Assembly: GCF_007988805.1 (NCBI RefSeq)
Contig: NZ_BJUV01000013.1
Coordinates: 29,226 to 93,225, forward strand
Length of the DNA: 64,000 nucleotides
Reading direction: 5' to 3'
Origin: Frigoribacterium faeni
GTDB taxonomy: Bacteria; Actinomycetota; Actinomycetes; Actinomycetales; Microbacteriaceae
Positions 16,760-25,639 of this stretch are shown piece by piece. Made by a program: the position numbers and the translations under genes. The notes below the pieces were generated by a model, which was not told the DNA's origin, ran no database searches, and saw only the letters and a list, made by a program, of their open reading frames with translations. Each line of letters opens with the position of its first letter. Within the stretch, counting starts at the first letter, position 1.

Positions 16760-18222
16760 GATCGATCGAGGCTGCGGATCGAGGTCACCGCCTCGAACGC
16801 AGCCCGTCGGTCGACGGCCTCCGGGCGAGGTCCGGCGACGACGGTGCTCGAGGGCGCCCACGCGTCGCGGACGACGGAGACCGGGCTGCCGGTGGCGACG
16901 GCCGCCGCCTGGACGGCGGCACCGCGTGCCGTGGCCTCCGACACGTCGGTCACGGCGACGGGCGTGCCGGTCGCGTCCGCGAGCACCTGCCGGTACGCGG
17001 GGGACCGAGCGCCGCCGCCGACCGCGAGCGTGCGCCCGTCGACCGCGACGCCCATGCGCTCGAGGTGCCGCTGCCCCCGCACGAGGCCGAGCACGACGCC
17101 CTCGTGGGCGGCGAAGGCCACGTCCTCACGCGAGGTCTCGGTCGTGATGCCGGCGAGGATGCCCACGGCCCCGGGGAGGTCAGGCGTGCGTTCGCCGTCG
17201 AGGTACGGAGCGAGGACGGGAGCCCGGCGGGGATCGGCCGCGAGGGCGAGCCGCGCGAACTCGTCGTGCCCGGTGCCGAGGAGGCGCGCGAAGGTGTCGG
17301 TCGTGCGGGCCGCGTTCAGCGTGCTGGCCAGCGGCATCCACCCGTCGGTCATGTCGGCGACCCCGTCGACGGCGCCCGTCGGGTCGCGCACGGGCGTGCG
17401 GCTCAACGCCGAGACGACGCCGCTGGTGCCGAAGGAGTAGACGACGTCGCCGCCGGTGATCCCGAGACCGAGCGCGGCGGCATGCTGGTCGCCGCCGCCG
17501 GCGCCGACCACCACGTCGGGGGAGAGCCCCAGCAGCTCGCGTGCGGACCCGACGACGGGGCCCGCCGCCTCGTCGGGGCCGAGCACCTCGGGCAGCAGGG
17601 GGGCCCAGTCGCGGTCGGGGTCGATCCGGGCGAGGAAGCCCGGCAGGTACTCGTTCGTCTCGGCGTCGAAGTAGCCCGTGCCCGAGGCCTCGGACCGGTC
17701 GGTGACCCGCCGGCCGGTGAGCCGGAAGGTGAGGTAGTCGTGGGGGAGGAGGATGTGGGCCGTCCGTGCGAGGGCGGACGGTTCGACACGGGCGAGCCAG
17801 GCGAGCTTGCCGAGGGTGAACGCCGAGGTCGGGAGGGTGCCGAGGCGTCCCACGAGGGTCGCGTCGCCGATGTCGCGACGAAGGCGGGCGATGTCCTCGG
17901 CCGAGGTCGTGTCGTTCCAGAGCTTGGCCGGTCGGATCACCCTGTCCGCCTCGTCGAGGACGACCAGACCGTGGCACTGGGCCGCGACGGAGAGGCCGAC
18001 CACGGCCGAGGGGGCGACGTCCGCGTCGGTCAGCGCCCGGCCGAAGGCGGCGAGGAAGGCCAGCCACCAGGTCTCGGGGTCCTGTTCGCTGGTCGGCGGG
18101 TGGACCGCCGGATGCGGCGCCGCGCCTCCTCCGATCCGGTGGCCGGTGTCGAGGTCGAACAGCTCGACCTTGCAGGACTGGGTCGACGAGTCGACGCCGG
18201 CGACGATGCGCTTCGCGGTCAT
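16756..18222 (-). CDS. xylB: xylulokinase-like FGGY carbohydrate kinase
   Basis: This 488-residue kinase has the N-terminal GVDSSTQSCKV phosphate loop, the substrate region (GLSVAAQCHGLV, LWNDTTS), a conserved GGGDQHAAALG, SFGTSGVVS, and the C-terminal adenosine motif AVGGGARSPAYRQ. It phosphorylates a ketose, most likely D-xylulose, made by the dehydrogenases of the same operon. It overlaps the epimerase start by four bases, suggesting coupled translation. Confidence 0.9.
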   Translation of the reverse strand: MTAKRIVAGVDSSTQSCKVELFDLDTGHRIGGGAAPHPAVHPPTSEQDPETWWLAFLAAFGRALTDADVAPSAVVGLSVAAQCHGLVVLDEADRVIRPAKLWNDTTSAEDIARLRRDIGDATLVGRLGTLPTSAFTLGKLAWLARVEPSALARTAHILLPHDYLTFRLTGRRVTDRSEASGTGYFDAETNEYLPGFLARIDPDRDWAPLLPEVLGPDEAAGPVVGSARELLGLSPDVVVGAGGGDQHAAALGLGITGGDVVYSFGTSGVVSALSRTPVRDPTGAVDGVADMTDGWMPLASTLNAARTTDTFARLLGTGHDEFARLALAADPRRAPVLAPYLDGERTPDLPGAVGILAGITTETSREDVAFAAHEGVVLGLVRGQRHLERMGVAVDGRTLAVGGGARSPAYRQVLADATGTPVAVTDVSEATARGAAVQAAAVATGSPVSVVRDAWAPSSTVVAGPRPEAVDRRAAFEAVTSIRSLDRS

Positions 18223-18321
18223 GGGTCGTTCCTCCGGTGTCGGATCGTGGACGGGGCGGTCGGGACGGGGAGCCCGAGGCGGGGTCGGGGACCGGCCGTG
18301 ACCGGTCCCCGACCGCCGTCG

Positions 18322-19392
18322 CTACTTCTCCTGGCCGGGCAGGCCCTCGTACGAGATGTCGCCCGTCTCGAGGTTCGCGTCGATGAGCTCGGTCAGCTGG
18401 TCGAGGAACGCGTCGCGATCGGTGACGACGTGCTCGATGGCGGCGTCGACGTTGTCGGTCGTGATCGCGGGCATGACGTAGACCGGGTTGGCGTCGTCGG
18501 CCTCGCCGCGGGCGACCTGGGCGGCGACTGCGAGCCCCGTGGCCAGCTCGACGGTGCCGTTCTGGAGGGATGTGCCGATGAAGGTGCCGTCCTTGACCGC
18601 CTGGAGACCGTCCTGGATGCCGTCGATCCCGACGATCGGCACGGACATGCCCGCCTCCTTCAACGCCTGGAGGGCGCCGAGGCCCATGTCGTCGTTCTGC
18701 GAGATGACGCCGTCGATGTCGTCGCCGAACGCCGAGATCCAGTTCTTCGTCTTGTTGACCGCCTCGTCGCGCTTCCAGTTCGCGGTGTCCTTCGCGAGGA
18801 CCGTGATGCCCGGGTGCTCGGCCAGGACCTGGTCGATCCCCTTGCCGCGGTTGATCTCGCCCGACCCGCCGAGCGGGCCCTGCAGGATGACCACGTTGCC
18901 GGTCTCGCCGATCTCGTCGACCATCATCTGCGCCTCCTGGGCCCCAGCGGCGACGTCGTCGGGCTGCACGCTCGCGGTGATGTCGGGGTTGTTGAGGGTC
19001 GCGTTGACGTCGAGGATCGGGATGCCGGCGGCCTTGGCCTGCGAGACCTGCGGTTGGAGCGTGTCCGCCTGCACGGGAACGACGATGATGGCGTCGACGG
19101 CGGCCGTCACGTACTGGTCGATCTGACCGGCCTGCGTGCTGACGTCGTTGTTGGCGGAGTTCCAGAGGACCTCGATGTTGTTCGCCTCGGCGTACGTGTC
19201 GATCCCCTCCTTGCCCTCGGTGATGAACGAGGACATGTCGTAGACGCTGATGCCGACGGTGATGCGCTCCTCGCCCGATTCGTCGGTGCCGCCCGCAGAC
19301 GGGTCTCCGGCGCCGCAGCCGGTGAGGGCGACGACCGTCGCGGCGGTGACGCCGAGGACGGCGAGGCGGGTGAGGGGGCGGTTGATCTTCAT
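18322..19392 (-). CDS. sugar ABC transporter substrate-binding lipoprotein (RbsB-like)
   Basis: This 356-residue protein has a lipoprotein signal ending VALTGC (Cys26) and a periplasmic-binding-protein type 1 fold (Peripla_BP_4), with the features [44 protein letters not shown] and VGIDGIQDG. It captures a sugar or polyol outside the membrane for the permease and ATPase encoded just upstream. The ribosome-binding sequence GAAGGA precedes ATG. The 97-bp gap to the permease gene holds GGTGCGGGGTG repeated three times. Confidence 0.92.
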   Translation of the reverse strand: MKINRPLTRLAVLGVTAATVVALTGCGAGDPSAGGTDESGEERITVGISVYDMSSFITEGKEGIDTYAEANNIEVLWNSANNDVSTQAGQIDQYVTAAVDAIIVVPVQADTLQPQVSQAKAAGIPILDVNATLNNPDITASVQPDDVAAGAQEAQMMVDEIGETGNVVILQGPLGGSGEINRGKGIDQVLAEHPGITVLAKDTANWKRDEAVNKTKNWISAFGDDIDGVISQNDDMGLGALQALKEAGMSVPIVGIDGIQDGLQAVKDGTFIGTSLQNGTVELATGLAVAAQVARGEADDANPVYVMPAITTDNVDAAIEHVVTDRDAFLDQLTELIDANLETGDISYEGLPGQEK

Positions 19393-19489
19393 CGATTTTC
19401 CTTCGCTCGGTGGGGTGCGGGGTGGAGGTGCGGGGTGAGAGGTGCGGGGTGTGAGGGGCGGAACGGGGAGGCTCGGTGCGCCGGGCGGG

Positions 19490-20473
19490 TCAGCGCCGTC
19501 GTTTCGCGGCCCAGACGTCGACGGCGACGGCCGAGACGATGAGCACGCCCTTGATGACGTCCTGCCAGTAGGCGGGGACGGTGAGGATGTCGAGGCCGTT
19601 GTTCAGCGTCTGGATCAGCAGCAGGCCGAGGGCGGTGCCCCAGACGGTGCCGCGCCCGCCGAGGAGGCTCGCGCCGCCGATGACGACGGCGGCGATCGCG
19701 TCGAGCTCGTAGCCCTGGCCGAGCGTGGGGGAGCCCGTGATGACCCGGGAGGCGAGCATCACGCCCGAGAGGCCGGCCAACGCACCGCTGATGGCGTAGA
19801 CGCTGAACAGGACGCGCCCGGTCTTGACGCCGGCGATGCGGGCGGCGAGGGGGTTGCCGCCGACCGCGTAGACGCGCATGCCGAAGGCGGTGCGGCGCAT
19901 GACGAGGCCCAGACCGACGATGCCGACGATCATCAGGATCACGGGGATGGTCAGGCCGAGGAACTTCGTGTTGGCGATGGCGCCGAACTCGGTGGGCAGA
20001 CCGTTGATCGGGGCGCCGTTCCCCACGACGTAGGCGAGACCCGACGCCAACGTCAGCATGCCGAGGGTCGTGATGAACGGCGGAACCTTCATGACCGAGA
20101 CGACGAAGCCGTTCACGCTGCCGGCCGCGAGACCGACGAGGACCGCGACGAGGACCGGGATCCAGATCTGGCCGGGTGTCGCCTTGGCCACCAGCGCGGC
20201 GCTCATCGAGCTGAGCGCGATCACGCTGCCGACCGAGAGGTCGATGCCGCCGGTGAGGATGACGAGGGTCTGCCCGAGGGCGATCAGGGCGAACGGCGCG
20301 GCGGCGACCAGGATGGTGGTGGCGTTCTCGACGGTGCCGAAGCGGGCGCTGCGGTAGGCGAAGAACGCGATCACCAGGAGCAGGACGATGACCATCGCGT
20401 AGCGGATGGCGAACGCCTGGACGGTCGCCGCGTCGATCCGTCGGCGGGTGGGGGCGGTGGATGCGCTGGTCAT
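19490..20473 (-). CDS. sugar ABC transporter permease (RbsC-like)
   Basis: This 327-residue membrane protein of the BPD_transp_2 family has about eight to ten hydrophobic segments, the motif [16 protein letters not shown] and the loop [18 protein letters not shown]. It forms the channel with the RbsA-like ATPase. ATG at 20473 overlaps the ATPase stop (ATGA). The open frame continues upstream but only antisense to real structure. Confidence 0.93.
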   Translation of the reverse strand: MTSASTAPTRRRIDAATVQAFAIRYAMVIVLLLVIAFFAYRSARFGTVENATTILVAAAPFALIALGQTLVILTGGIDLSVGSVIALSSMSAALVAKATPGQIWIPVLVAVLVGLAAGSVNGFVVSVMKVPPFITTLGMLTLASGLAYVVGNGAPINGLPTEFGAIANTKFLGLTIPVILMIVGIVGLGLVMRRTAFGMRVYAVGGNPLAARIAGVKTGRVLFSVYAISGALAGLSGVMLASRVITGSPTLGQGYELDAIAAVVIGGASLLGGRGTVWGTALGLLLIQTLNNGLDILTVPAYWQDVIKGVLIVSAVAVDVWAAKRRR

Positions 20474-22059
20474 CGTGCGGACTCCTTCGAAGCGGCGGCG
20501 GGTGCCGAGGCGGGGGTGACGGGCGTCGACGTCGAGGCGGCGGTCGTCGGGTCGGTGGTCAGGCCGCTGGCGAGACGGAAGATCGTGTCCTGGACGTCGG
20601 GTGCGTCGAGGTCGCGCCGGTCGAGCTCGGCGACGACCCGCCCGCCCTTGAGCACGAGCGCGCGGTGCGAGAGGCTCAGGATCTCGGGCATGTCGCTGGA
20701 CGCCATGACGACGGCCATGCCCTGCTGGGCCAGCTCGGTGACGATGCGGTAGATCTCGCTCCTCGCCCCGACGTCCACGCCCCGGGTCGGTTCGTCGAGC
20801 AGCAGCACGTCGACCGAGCCGACGAGCCACCGGGCGAAGACCACCTTCTGCTGGTTGCCGCCCGACAGCGTCTCCATGCTCTGCTTCAGTCCGCGGCTCT
20901 TCAGCGCGACCGACCGGGTGGCCGCGCCGACCGCCTCCCGGCGGGCGCGGCCGCGCAGCCAGCCGGCCGTGGTGAACGACGCGAGTCGGGGCAGGGTGCC
21001 GTTGTCGAGGATGTCCATGGACAGCACCCCGCCGGCGCCCTTGCGGTCCTCCGGCACGAGCGCGACGTTCGACGAGATGGCGGAGGCGGGGTCGTTGCGG
21101 CGCACTCGCCGCCCGGCGACGGTCACCGTCCCGGCGGTCGTGCGTCGCATGCCGAAGACGCCCTCGAGCAGCTCGGTGCGCCCGGCTCCGACGAGGCCGG
21201 CGAGTCCGACGATCTCGCCGCGACGGACGGTGAGGTCGACCGGGGCCGGCGAGCCCTCGACCTGCAGGCCCTCGACCTCGAGGACGGTCTCGCCGAGGGT
21301 GGTGGGACGATCGGGGAAGAGATCGTCGAGCTCGCGGCCGATCATGGCCGTGACGATGTCGTCGTCCGAGACCTCGGACATCGGCGACTCGAGCACGAGG
21401 TCGCCGTCGCGGAGCACGACGACGACGTCGGCGAGGCTCCGCATCTCCTCCATCTTGTGCGTCGTGAACAGCAGAGCCACGCCGCTGTCGCGGAGCTTGC
21501 GCATGACGGCGCCGAGCCGGTCGACCTCGCGGGCGGCGATGGCGCTCGACGGCTCGTCGAGCAGGATGGCCCGCGCGCCCGTGTTGGTGGCCTTCACGAT
21601 CTCGACGATCTGGCGCAGCCCGAGCGGGAGCGTGCCCATCTTCCGGCTCGGGTCGATGTCGACGCCGAAGCTCTCGAGGTTCTCCCGGGCCGTCGCGATC
21701 ATGTCGCGGCGTCGCAGGCCCCAGGGTCCGCGCAGCTCACGCCCGACGAAGAGGTTCTCGTAGACGGTCATCTCCTCCAGCGAGGCCAGCTCCTGCGGCA
21801 CGATCGCCACGCCGAGCTTGGTGGCATCGGCGGTGCTGCCCGGCTGGAGCGTCTCGCCGCGGACGGTCACGATCCCGGCGTCGGCGCGGTACTGGCCCGA
21901 CGCGATCTTCATCAGGGTCGACTTGCCCGCGCCGTTCTCGCCGGCGAGGGCGGTGATCGTGCCCGGTCGCAAGGCGAGCGAGACGCCGCGGAGGACGGGC
22001 ACCCCGCCGAAGGCCATCTCGACGTCTCGACACTCGAGGGTCGCTGGTTCGTCGCTCAT
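20470..22059 (-). CDS. sugar ABC transporter ATP-binding protein, two domains (RbsA-like)
   Basis: This 529-residue protein has two fused ABC domains. The first has Walker A GENGAGKST, a degenerate signature LPLGLRQIV and Walker B LLDEPSSAI. The second has the atypical Walker A GLVGAGRTE usual in RbsA, the full signature LSGGNQQK and LLLDEPTRGVDVG. It powers pentose or polyol import. The Ser/Thr/Ala-rich 35-residue tail is not conserved in the family. It is the first gene of the operon, divergent from the SorC regulator with a palindrome between. Confidence 0.93.
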   Translation of the reverse strand: MSDEPATLECRDVEMAFGGVPVLRGVSLALRPGTITALAGENGAGKSTLMKIASGQYRADAGIVTVRGETLQPGSTADATKLGVAIVPQELASLEEMTVYENLFVGRELRGPWGLRRRDMIATARENLESFGVDIDPSRKMGTLPLGLRQIVEIVKATNTGARAILLDEPSSAIAAREVDRLGAVMRKLRDSGVALLFTTHKMEEMRSLADVVVVLRDGDLVLESPMSEVSDDDIVTAMIGRELDDLFPDRPTTLGETVLEVEGLQVEGSPAPVDLTVRRGEIVGLAGLVGAGRTELLEGVFGMRRTTAGTVTVAGRRVRRNDPASAISSNVALVPEDRKGAGGVLSMDILDNGTLPRLASFTTAGWLRGRARREAVGAATRSVALKSRGLKQSMETLSGGNQQKVVFARWLVGSVDVLLLDEPTRGVDVGARSEIYRIVTELAQQGMAVVMASSDMPEILSLSHRALVLKGGRVVAELDRRDLDAPDVQDTIFRLASGLTTDPTTAASTSTPVTPASAPAAASKESAR

Positions 22060-22162
22060 GAGCTCGCTTTCCCGACGAGCATCAGCGCATCGTCGCGTCG
22101 TCATCCGCCGCTTCCGCGGTGGCAGGACAGAGACAACCACACCGCGCGTCCGAGCGCAACCA

Positions 22163-22178
22163 CCGCTCACTTGAGCGG
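22163..22178. promoter_or_regulatory. CCGCTCA-CT-TGAGCGG palindrome, probable SorC operator
   Basis: This perfect 7+7 inverted repeat lies in the divergent region between the ABC operon and the sugar-responsive regulator, 104 bp from the ATPase start and 48 bp from the regulator start. A -10-like TAGGGT (22194-22199) lies downstream for the regulator gene. Confidence 0.6.
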
Positions 22179-22225
22179 AAGAGTGTCTGCGGGTAGGGTT
22201 CATGCATCCAGGGAAGGAACCGACG

Positions 22226-23197
22226 ATGGGGCCCGATGAGCTCGTCCAGATCAGTCACGTAGCGCGGCGTTTCTACATCGACAAGGCAAGTCACGTGCAG
22301 ATCGGAGAGGAGATCGGGGTCTCCCGGTTCAAGGTCGCTCGCATGCTCGACAAGGCCGTCCAGAGCGGCGTCGTCAAGATCACGATCCAGAACCCGGCAT
22401 CGGTCGACCTCGACCTCTCGATCGAGCTGAAGAACCGATTCGGCCTGCAGCATGCGCTGGCCGTCACGACGCCGAGCGACGAGCCCGAGGTCATCCAGTC
22501 GGCTCTGGGCGCCGTCGCGGCGCAGCTGCTCGAGGAGATCGTGCCCGCGGGTGCCGTTCTCGGCTTCACCGCGGGGCGCACCCTCAACGCCACGACGATG
22601 CAGCTCACGTCGTTGCCCTACTGCGAGGTCGTCGCCCTCGGCGGGGTCGCCGGCCCAGTCAAGGAGCATGGCGTCGAGGTCATCCGCCGCGTGGGCGAGG
22701 TCACGGGCGGCCCGACGTTCCCGATCTTCGCGCCCCTGTTCGTCTCCAACGCCGAGGTCGCCGAGGCGCTGCGCTCGGACCGCGGCATCGCCGAGGCGTT
22801 CACCCGCTTCGCCCGGGTCGACATCGGCGTCGTCGCGGTGGGCAGCTGGCAGCCGGCCGACTCGCAGCTCTACGACGGCGCCGCGCGCGCCGGGATCGCC
22901 GAGTCGCTGTTGGCCGCGGGCGTGGTGGGCGAGGTCGGGGCGACCCTCTTCACCGAGTCCGGCGAGATCGTCGACGCGATCGACGACCGCTCGGTCGCCA
23001 TCACGGTCGACGAGCTCCGCCGCATCCCCGAGGTCATCGCCGTCGCCGGGGGCGTGACCAAGACGGTGGCGATCAGAGCGGCGCTCCGAACGGGGCTGGT
23101 CAAGTCGCTGATCACCGATGCGGCCACGGCGGAGCGGCTGCTGCGCGGGGACCGCGACGAGGCGGCAGGAGGCGCGGGTCCGGACTCCGCGTCCTGA
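22226..23197 (+). CDS. SorC-family sugar-binding transcriptional regulator
   Basis: An N-terminal helix-turn-helix (HVQIGEEIGVSRFKVARMLDKA) is followed by the sugar-phosphate-binding domain (LGFTAGRTLNATTMQL, GGVAGPV, VGSWQPADSQLYDG). The family senses phosphorylated sugars and controls adjacent catabolic operons. I prefer ATG 22226 because GGAAGGA lies eight bases upstream and the -10 is at 22194-22199; ATG 22202 would fall on the predicted transcription start. The product is 323 residues. Confidence 0.9.
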   Translation: MGPDELVQISHVARRFYIDKASHVQIGEEIGVSRFKVARMLDKAVQSGVVKITIQNPASVDLDLSIELKNRFGLQHALAVTTPSDEPEVIQSALGAVAAQLLEEIVPAGAVLGFTAGRTLNATTMQLTSLPYCEVVALGGVAGPVKEHGVEVIRRVGEVTGGPTFPIFAPLFVSNAEVAEALRSDRGIAEAFTRFARVDIGVVAVGSWQPADSQLYDGAARAGIAESLLAAGVVGEVGATLFTESGEIVDAIDDRSVAITVDELRRIPEVIAVAGGVTKTVAIRAALRTGLVKSLITDAATAERLLRGDRDEAAGGAGPDSAS

Positions 23198-23288
23198 CGA
23201 TCCTCGAGACGGCACCGTGCCCTGCTCGCACGGATCCGGTCCGCGTACCGTCGGGAGGACGCGCAGGATCCAACGAGAGGAACGTTCC

Positions 23289-24434
23289 ATGACCACTCCC
23301 ATCCGCACGGTGATGAGCCCCGCCCGGTACGTCCAGGGCAAGGACGCCATCACGAGGCTCGGCGAGTTCGTGGCCCCCATCGGCTCGCGGCCCCTGATCG
23401 TCTCGGACGACGTCGTCTGGGGGCTGGTCGGCGACGCCGTCGCATCGAGCTTCGAGTCGGCCTCGCTCCCCGTCGAGCGGGTCGGCTTCGGACGCTTCGC
23501 CACTCCCGCCGCCATCGACGACCTGGTCGAGAAGATCGAGGCGGCCTCGGCCGACGTGGTCGTCGCCGTCGGCGGCGGCAGCGCCATCGACGCCGCCAAG
23601 GCCTCCGGGCACCTCGCCGGCATCCGCTGGGTCAGCGTGCCCACGGTCGCGTCGACCGACGCCCCCACCTCGGCCCTCGCCGTCGTCTACAGCGAGGAGG
23701 GCGAGTTCATCGAGTACCGGTTCTTCCCCCGCAACCCCGACCTCGTGCTGATCGACACCCAGCTCGTGGCGAACGCCCCGGTGAGGTTCCTGGTCGCCGG
23801 GATCGGCGACGCCCTGGCCACCTGGTTGGAGGCGCGGGCCTCCGGGCGCTCGAACTCCACCACCATGGCGGGCGGGCTCGCCACCCACGCCGGCCTCGCC
23901 CTCGCCGAGCTGTCCTGGACGATCATCCACGAGAACGCGTTCTCGGCAATCGCCGCAGCGGAGGACGGCGTCGTCACCCCGGCGCTCGAGGCCCTCGTCG
24001 AGGCCAACACCCTGCTCTCCGGTCTCGGCTTCGAGTCGGGAGGGCTCGCGGCGGCCCACGCCATCCACAACGGGCTCACCGCCGCACCCCAGACCCACGG
24101 GCTCACCCACGGTCAGAAGGTCAACATCGGGTCGCTGACGCAGCTCGTGCTCGAAGGGGCTCCGCGCGCCGAGATCGAGGACTTCGTCGAGTTCACCACC
24201 CGCGTCGGCCTGCCCAACACGCTCACCGAGATCGGCCTGACGGTCGACGACGTCGATGCGCTCACCGCGGTGGCCGAGGCCGCGACGGTCGAGACCGAGA
24301 CGATCCACGCGATGCCGTTCCCGGTCACCGCGGCCGACGTCGTGGCCGCCCTGACGTCGATCGAGCGCCTCTCGCGCACCATCCGCGCCGCGAAGGGCCT
24401 GCCCGAGCCCGAGCTGTACGTCGCCGAGCACTGA
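23289..24434 (+). CDS. gldA: glycerol dehydrogenase
   Basis: This 381-residue iron/zinc-type dehydrogenase closely follows the GldA pattern: SPARYVQGKDAI, VGGGSAIDAAKA (NAD), VPTVASTDAPTSALAV, GIGDALATWLEARA, FESGGLAAAHAIHNG (metal histidines) and HGQKV. It oxidises glycerol (or another vicinal diol) to dihydroxyacetone. GAGGAA precedes ATG. It is 91 bp after the SorC regulator on the same strand and probably co-regulated with the polyol operon. Confidence 0.92.
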   Translation: MTTPIRTVMSPARYVQGKDAITRLGEFVAPIGSRPLIVSDDVVWGLVGDAVASSFESASLPVERVGFGRFATPAAIDDLVEKIEAASADVVVAVGGGSAIDAAKASGHLAGIRWVSVPTVASTDAPTSALAVVYSEEGEFIEYRFFPRNPDLVLIDTQLVANAPVRFLVAGIGDALATWLEARASGRSNSTTMAGGLATHAGLALAELSWTIIHENAFSAIAAAEDGVVTPALEALVEANTLLSGLGFESGGLAAAHAIHNGLTAAPQTHGLTHGQKVNIGSLTQLVLEGAPRAEIEDFVEFTTRVGLPNTLTEIGLTVDDVDALTAVAEAATVETETIHAMPFPVTAADVVAALTSIERLSRTIRAAKGLPEPELYVAEH

Positions 24435-24443
24435 GCCGGCGCC

Positions 24444-25511
24444 TCAGTCGGCGGGGCGCCGCTCCAGCCCGGGAGGCACGAACGAGACCCAGCGCCCGTC
24501 GCCGTCGAAGAGGTGGCCGGCCCGCTTCGCCACCCGGGGCACGACCCAGCGGTCGACGATGCGCAGCCCCTGGAACACCCGGGTCAGCTTGTTCTCGATG
24601 TCGTCGAGCTCGTCGAGGCTGCGCAGCCAGAGCGACGCCACGAGGTTGGCCTCGCCCGTGACCGACGCGCACATCCGCAGCTGGGGGAACAGCTGCAAGG
24701 CCGCCGCGACCTTCTCCATCTCGGCCTGGCTGACGCTCAGCCAGAGCATCGCCGAGGTCTCCCAGCCGAGCAGGTTGTAGGCGAAGTCGATGCGCCAGCC
24801 GACCCAGGGCGCCGTCAGCAGGGCGTCGATGCCGCGTGAGACGCTGGCGAGCGACTTGCCGACCCGCTGCTGCACGTCGGACACGGGGCGCCGCACGTCG
24901 TCGGTCAGCGCGTCGATGATGTCGAGGTAGGCCTGCGTCGGCACCGCCCGGCGCGGGTTCTGCGGCAGCGTCTCGGCGATCTGCCCGACCTGCGCCGTCG
25001 ACAGCCCGCCGACCCGGTAGCTCGAGCCCTCCTGGAAGAACCGGCGCACGTGGTGGGTGCGGGTGGCCGCGATGCCCTCGACGGTGCTGCCCAGCTGGTC
25101 GACGAGGCGGTCGATCGAGATGAGGTCCGCCTCCATCACCGTCAGGTAGAGGTCGCGCGACCCGCTCGTGCAGTGCACGCTCATGATCTCGCGTCGCGCC
25201 GACGCGGTCTCGATCACCGCCTCTCGGGCCCCGGGGTGGCAGATCACCTCGACCAGCGCCGTCCGTCGCGGGATCTCGAGGGCGTCGTCGGACGGCGAGC
25301 TGCGGAGCTGGTGGTAGTAGACGGCCGTCCAGACCACGCGGTCGTCGACGAGCTTCTGCCAGCGCCGCGACAGGGTCGACGCGTCGACCTGCAGGATGCC
25401 CGCCAGCTGCGCCCACGAGATGCGCGGACTGATCTGCACGGCGTTAATCAACTGGAAATCTAACTGGTCGGCCACGTCAAGAATCTGGCGCACGCTGGCC
25501 CCATCTGTCAA
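24444..25511 (-). CDS. Lrp/AsnC-family regulator with two tandem units
   Basis: This 355-residue protein is twice the usual Lrp length. The first HTH is ISWAQLAGILQVDASTLSRRWQKL near residue 31, followed by a RAM-like domain. A second HTH-like region near 200-230 (VSDVQQRVGKSLASVSRGIDALL) is followed by a second effector domain (ANLVASLWLRSLDELDDIE). Lrp proteins sense amino acids. The gene is divergent from a peptide importer and peptidase-like hydrolases, which it probably controls. It ends nine bases from gldA. Confidence 0.88.
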   Translation of the reverse strand: MTDGASVRQILDVADQLDFQLINAVQISPRISWAQLAGILQVDASTLSRRWQKLVDDRVVWTAVYYHQLRSSPSDDALEIPRRTALVEVICHPGAREAVIETASARREIMSVHCTSGSRDLYLTVMEADLISIDRLVDQLGSTVEGIAATRTHHVRRFFQEGSSYRVGGLSTAQVGQIAETLPQNPRRAVPTQAYLDIIDALTDDVRRPVSDVQQRVGKSLASVSRGIDALLTAPWVGWRIDFAYNLLGWETSAMLWLSVSQAEMEKVAAALQLFPQLRMCASVTGEANLVASLWLRSLDELDDIENKLTRVFQGLRIVDRWVVPRVAKRAGHLFDGDGRWVSFVPPGLERRPAD

Positions 25512-25639
25512 TAAAGATGACGATCACCCCGTCGCGCTCGAAATAACTGGCACCCGAGGTCGATGGTTGAGGTACGCCGCAGCACCAGTCGGCACCACCC
25601 CACCTCATCACCCGCCACCCCGCAGCCCTCGGAGGACCG

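Noticed and set aside
16399..19542. Plus-strand open frame of about 1,050 residues opposite the polyol operon
   Set aside because: It is antisense to xylB and the binding-protein gene, with low-complexity Arg/Gly/Asp composition; no start signal or domain was recognised.
22202..22225. Upstream ATG (22202) as start of the SorC regulator
   Set aside because: It would lie on the predicted transcription start and has no ribosome-binding sequence, whereas ATG 22226 follows GGAAGGA.
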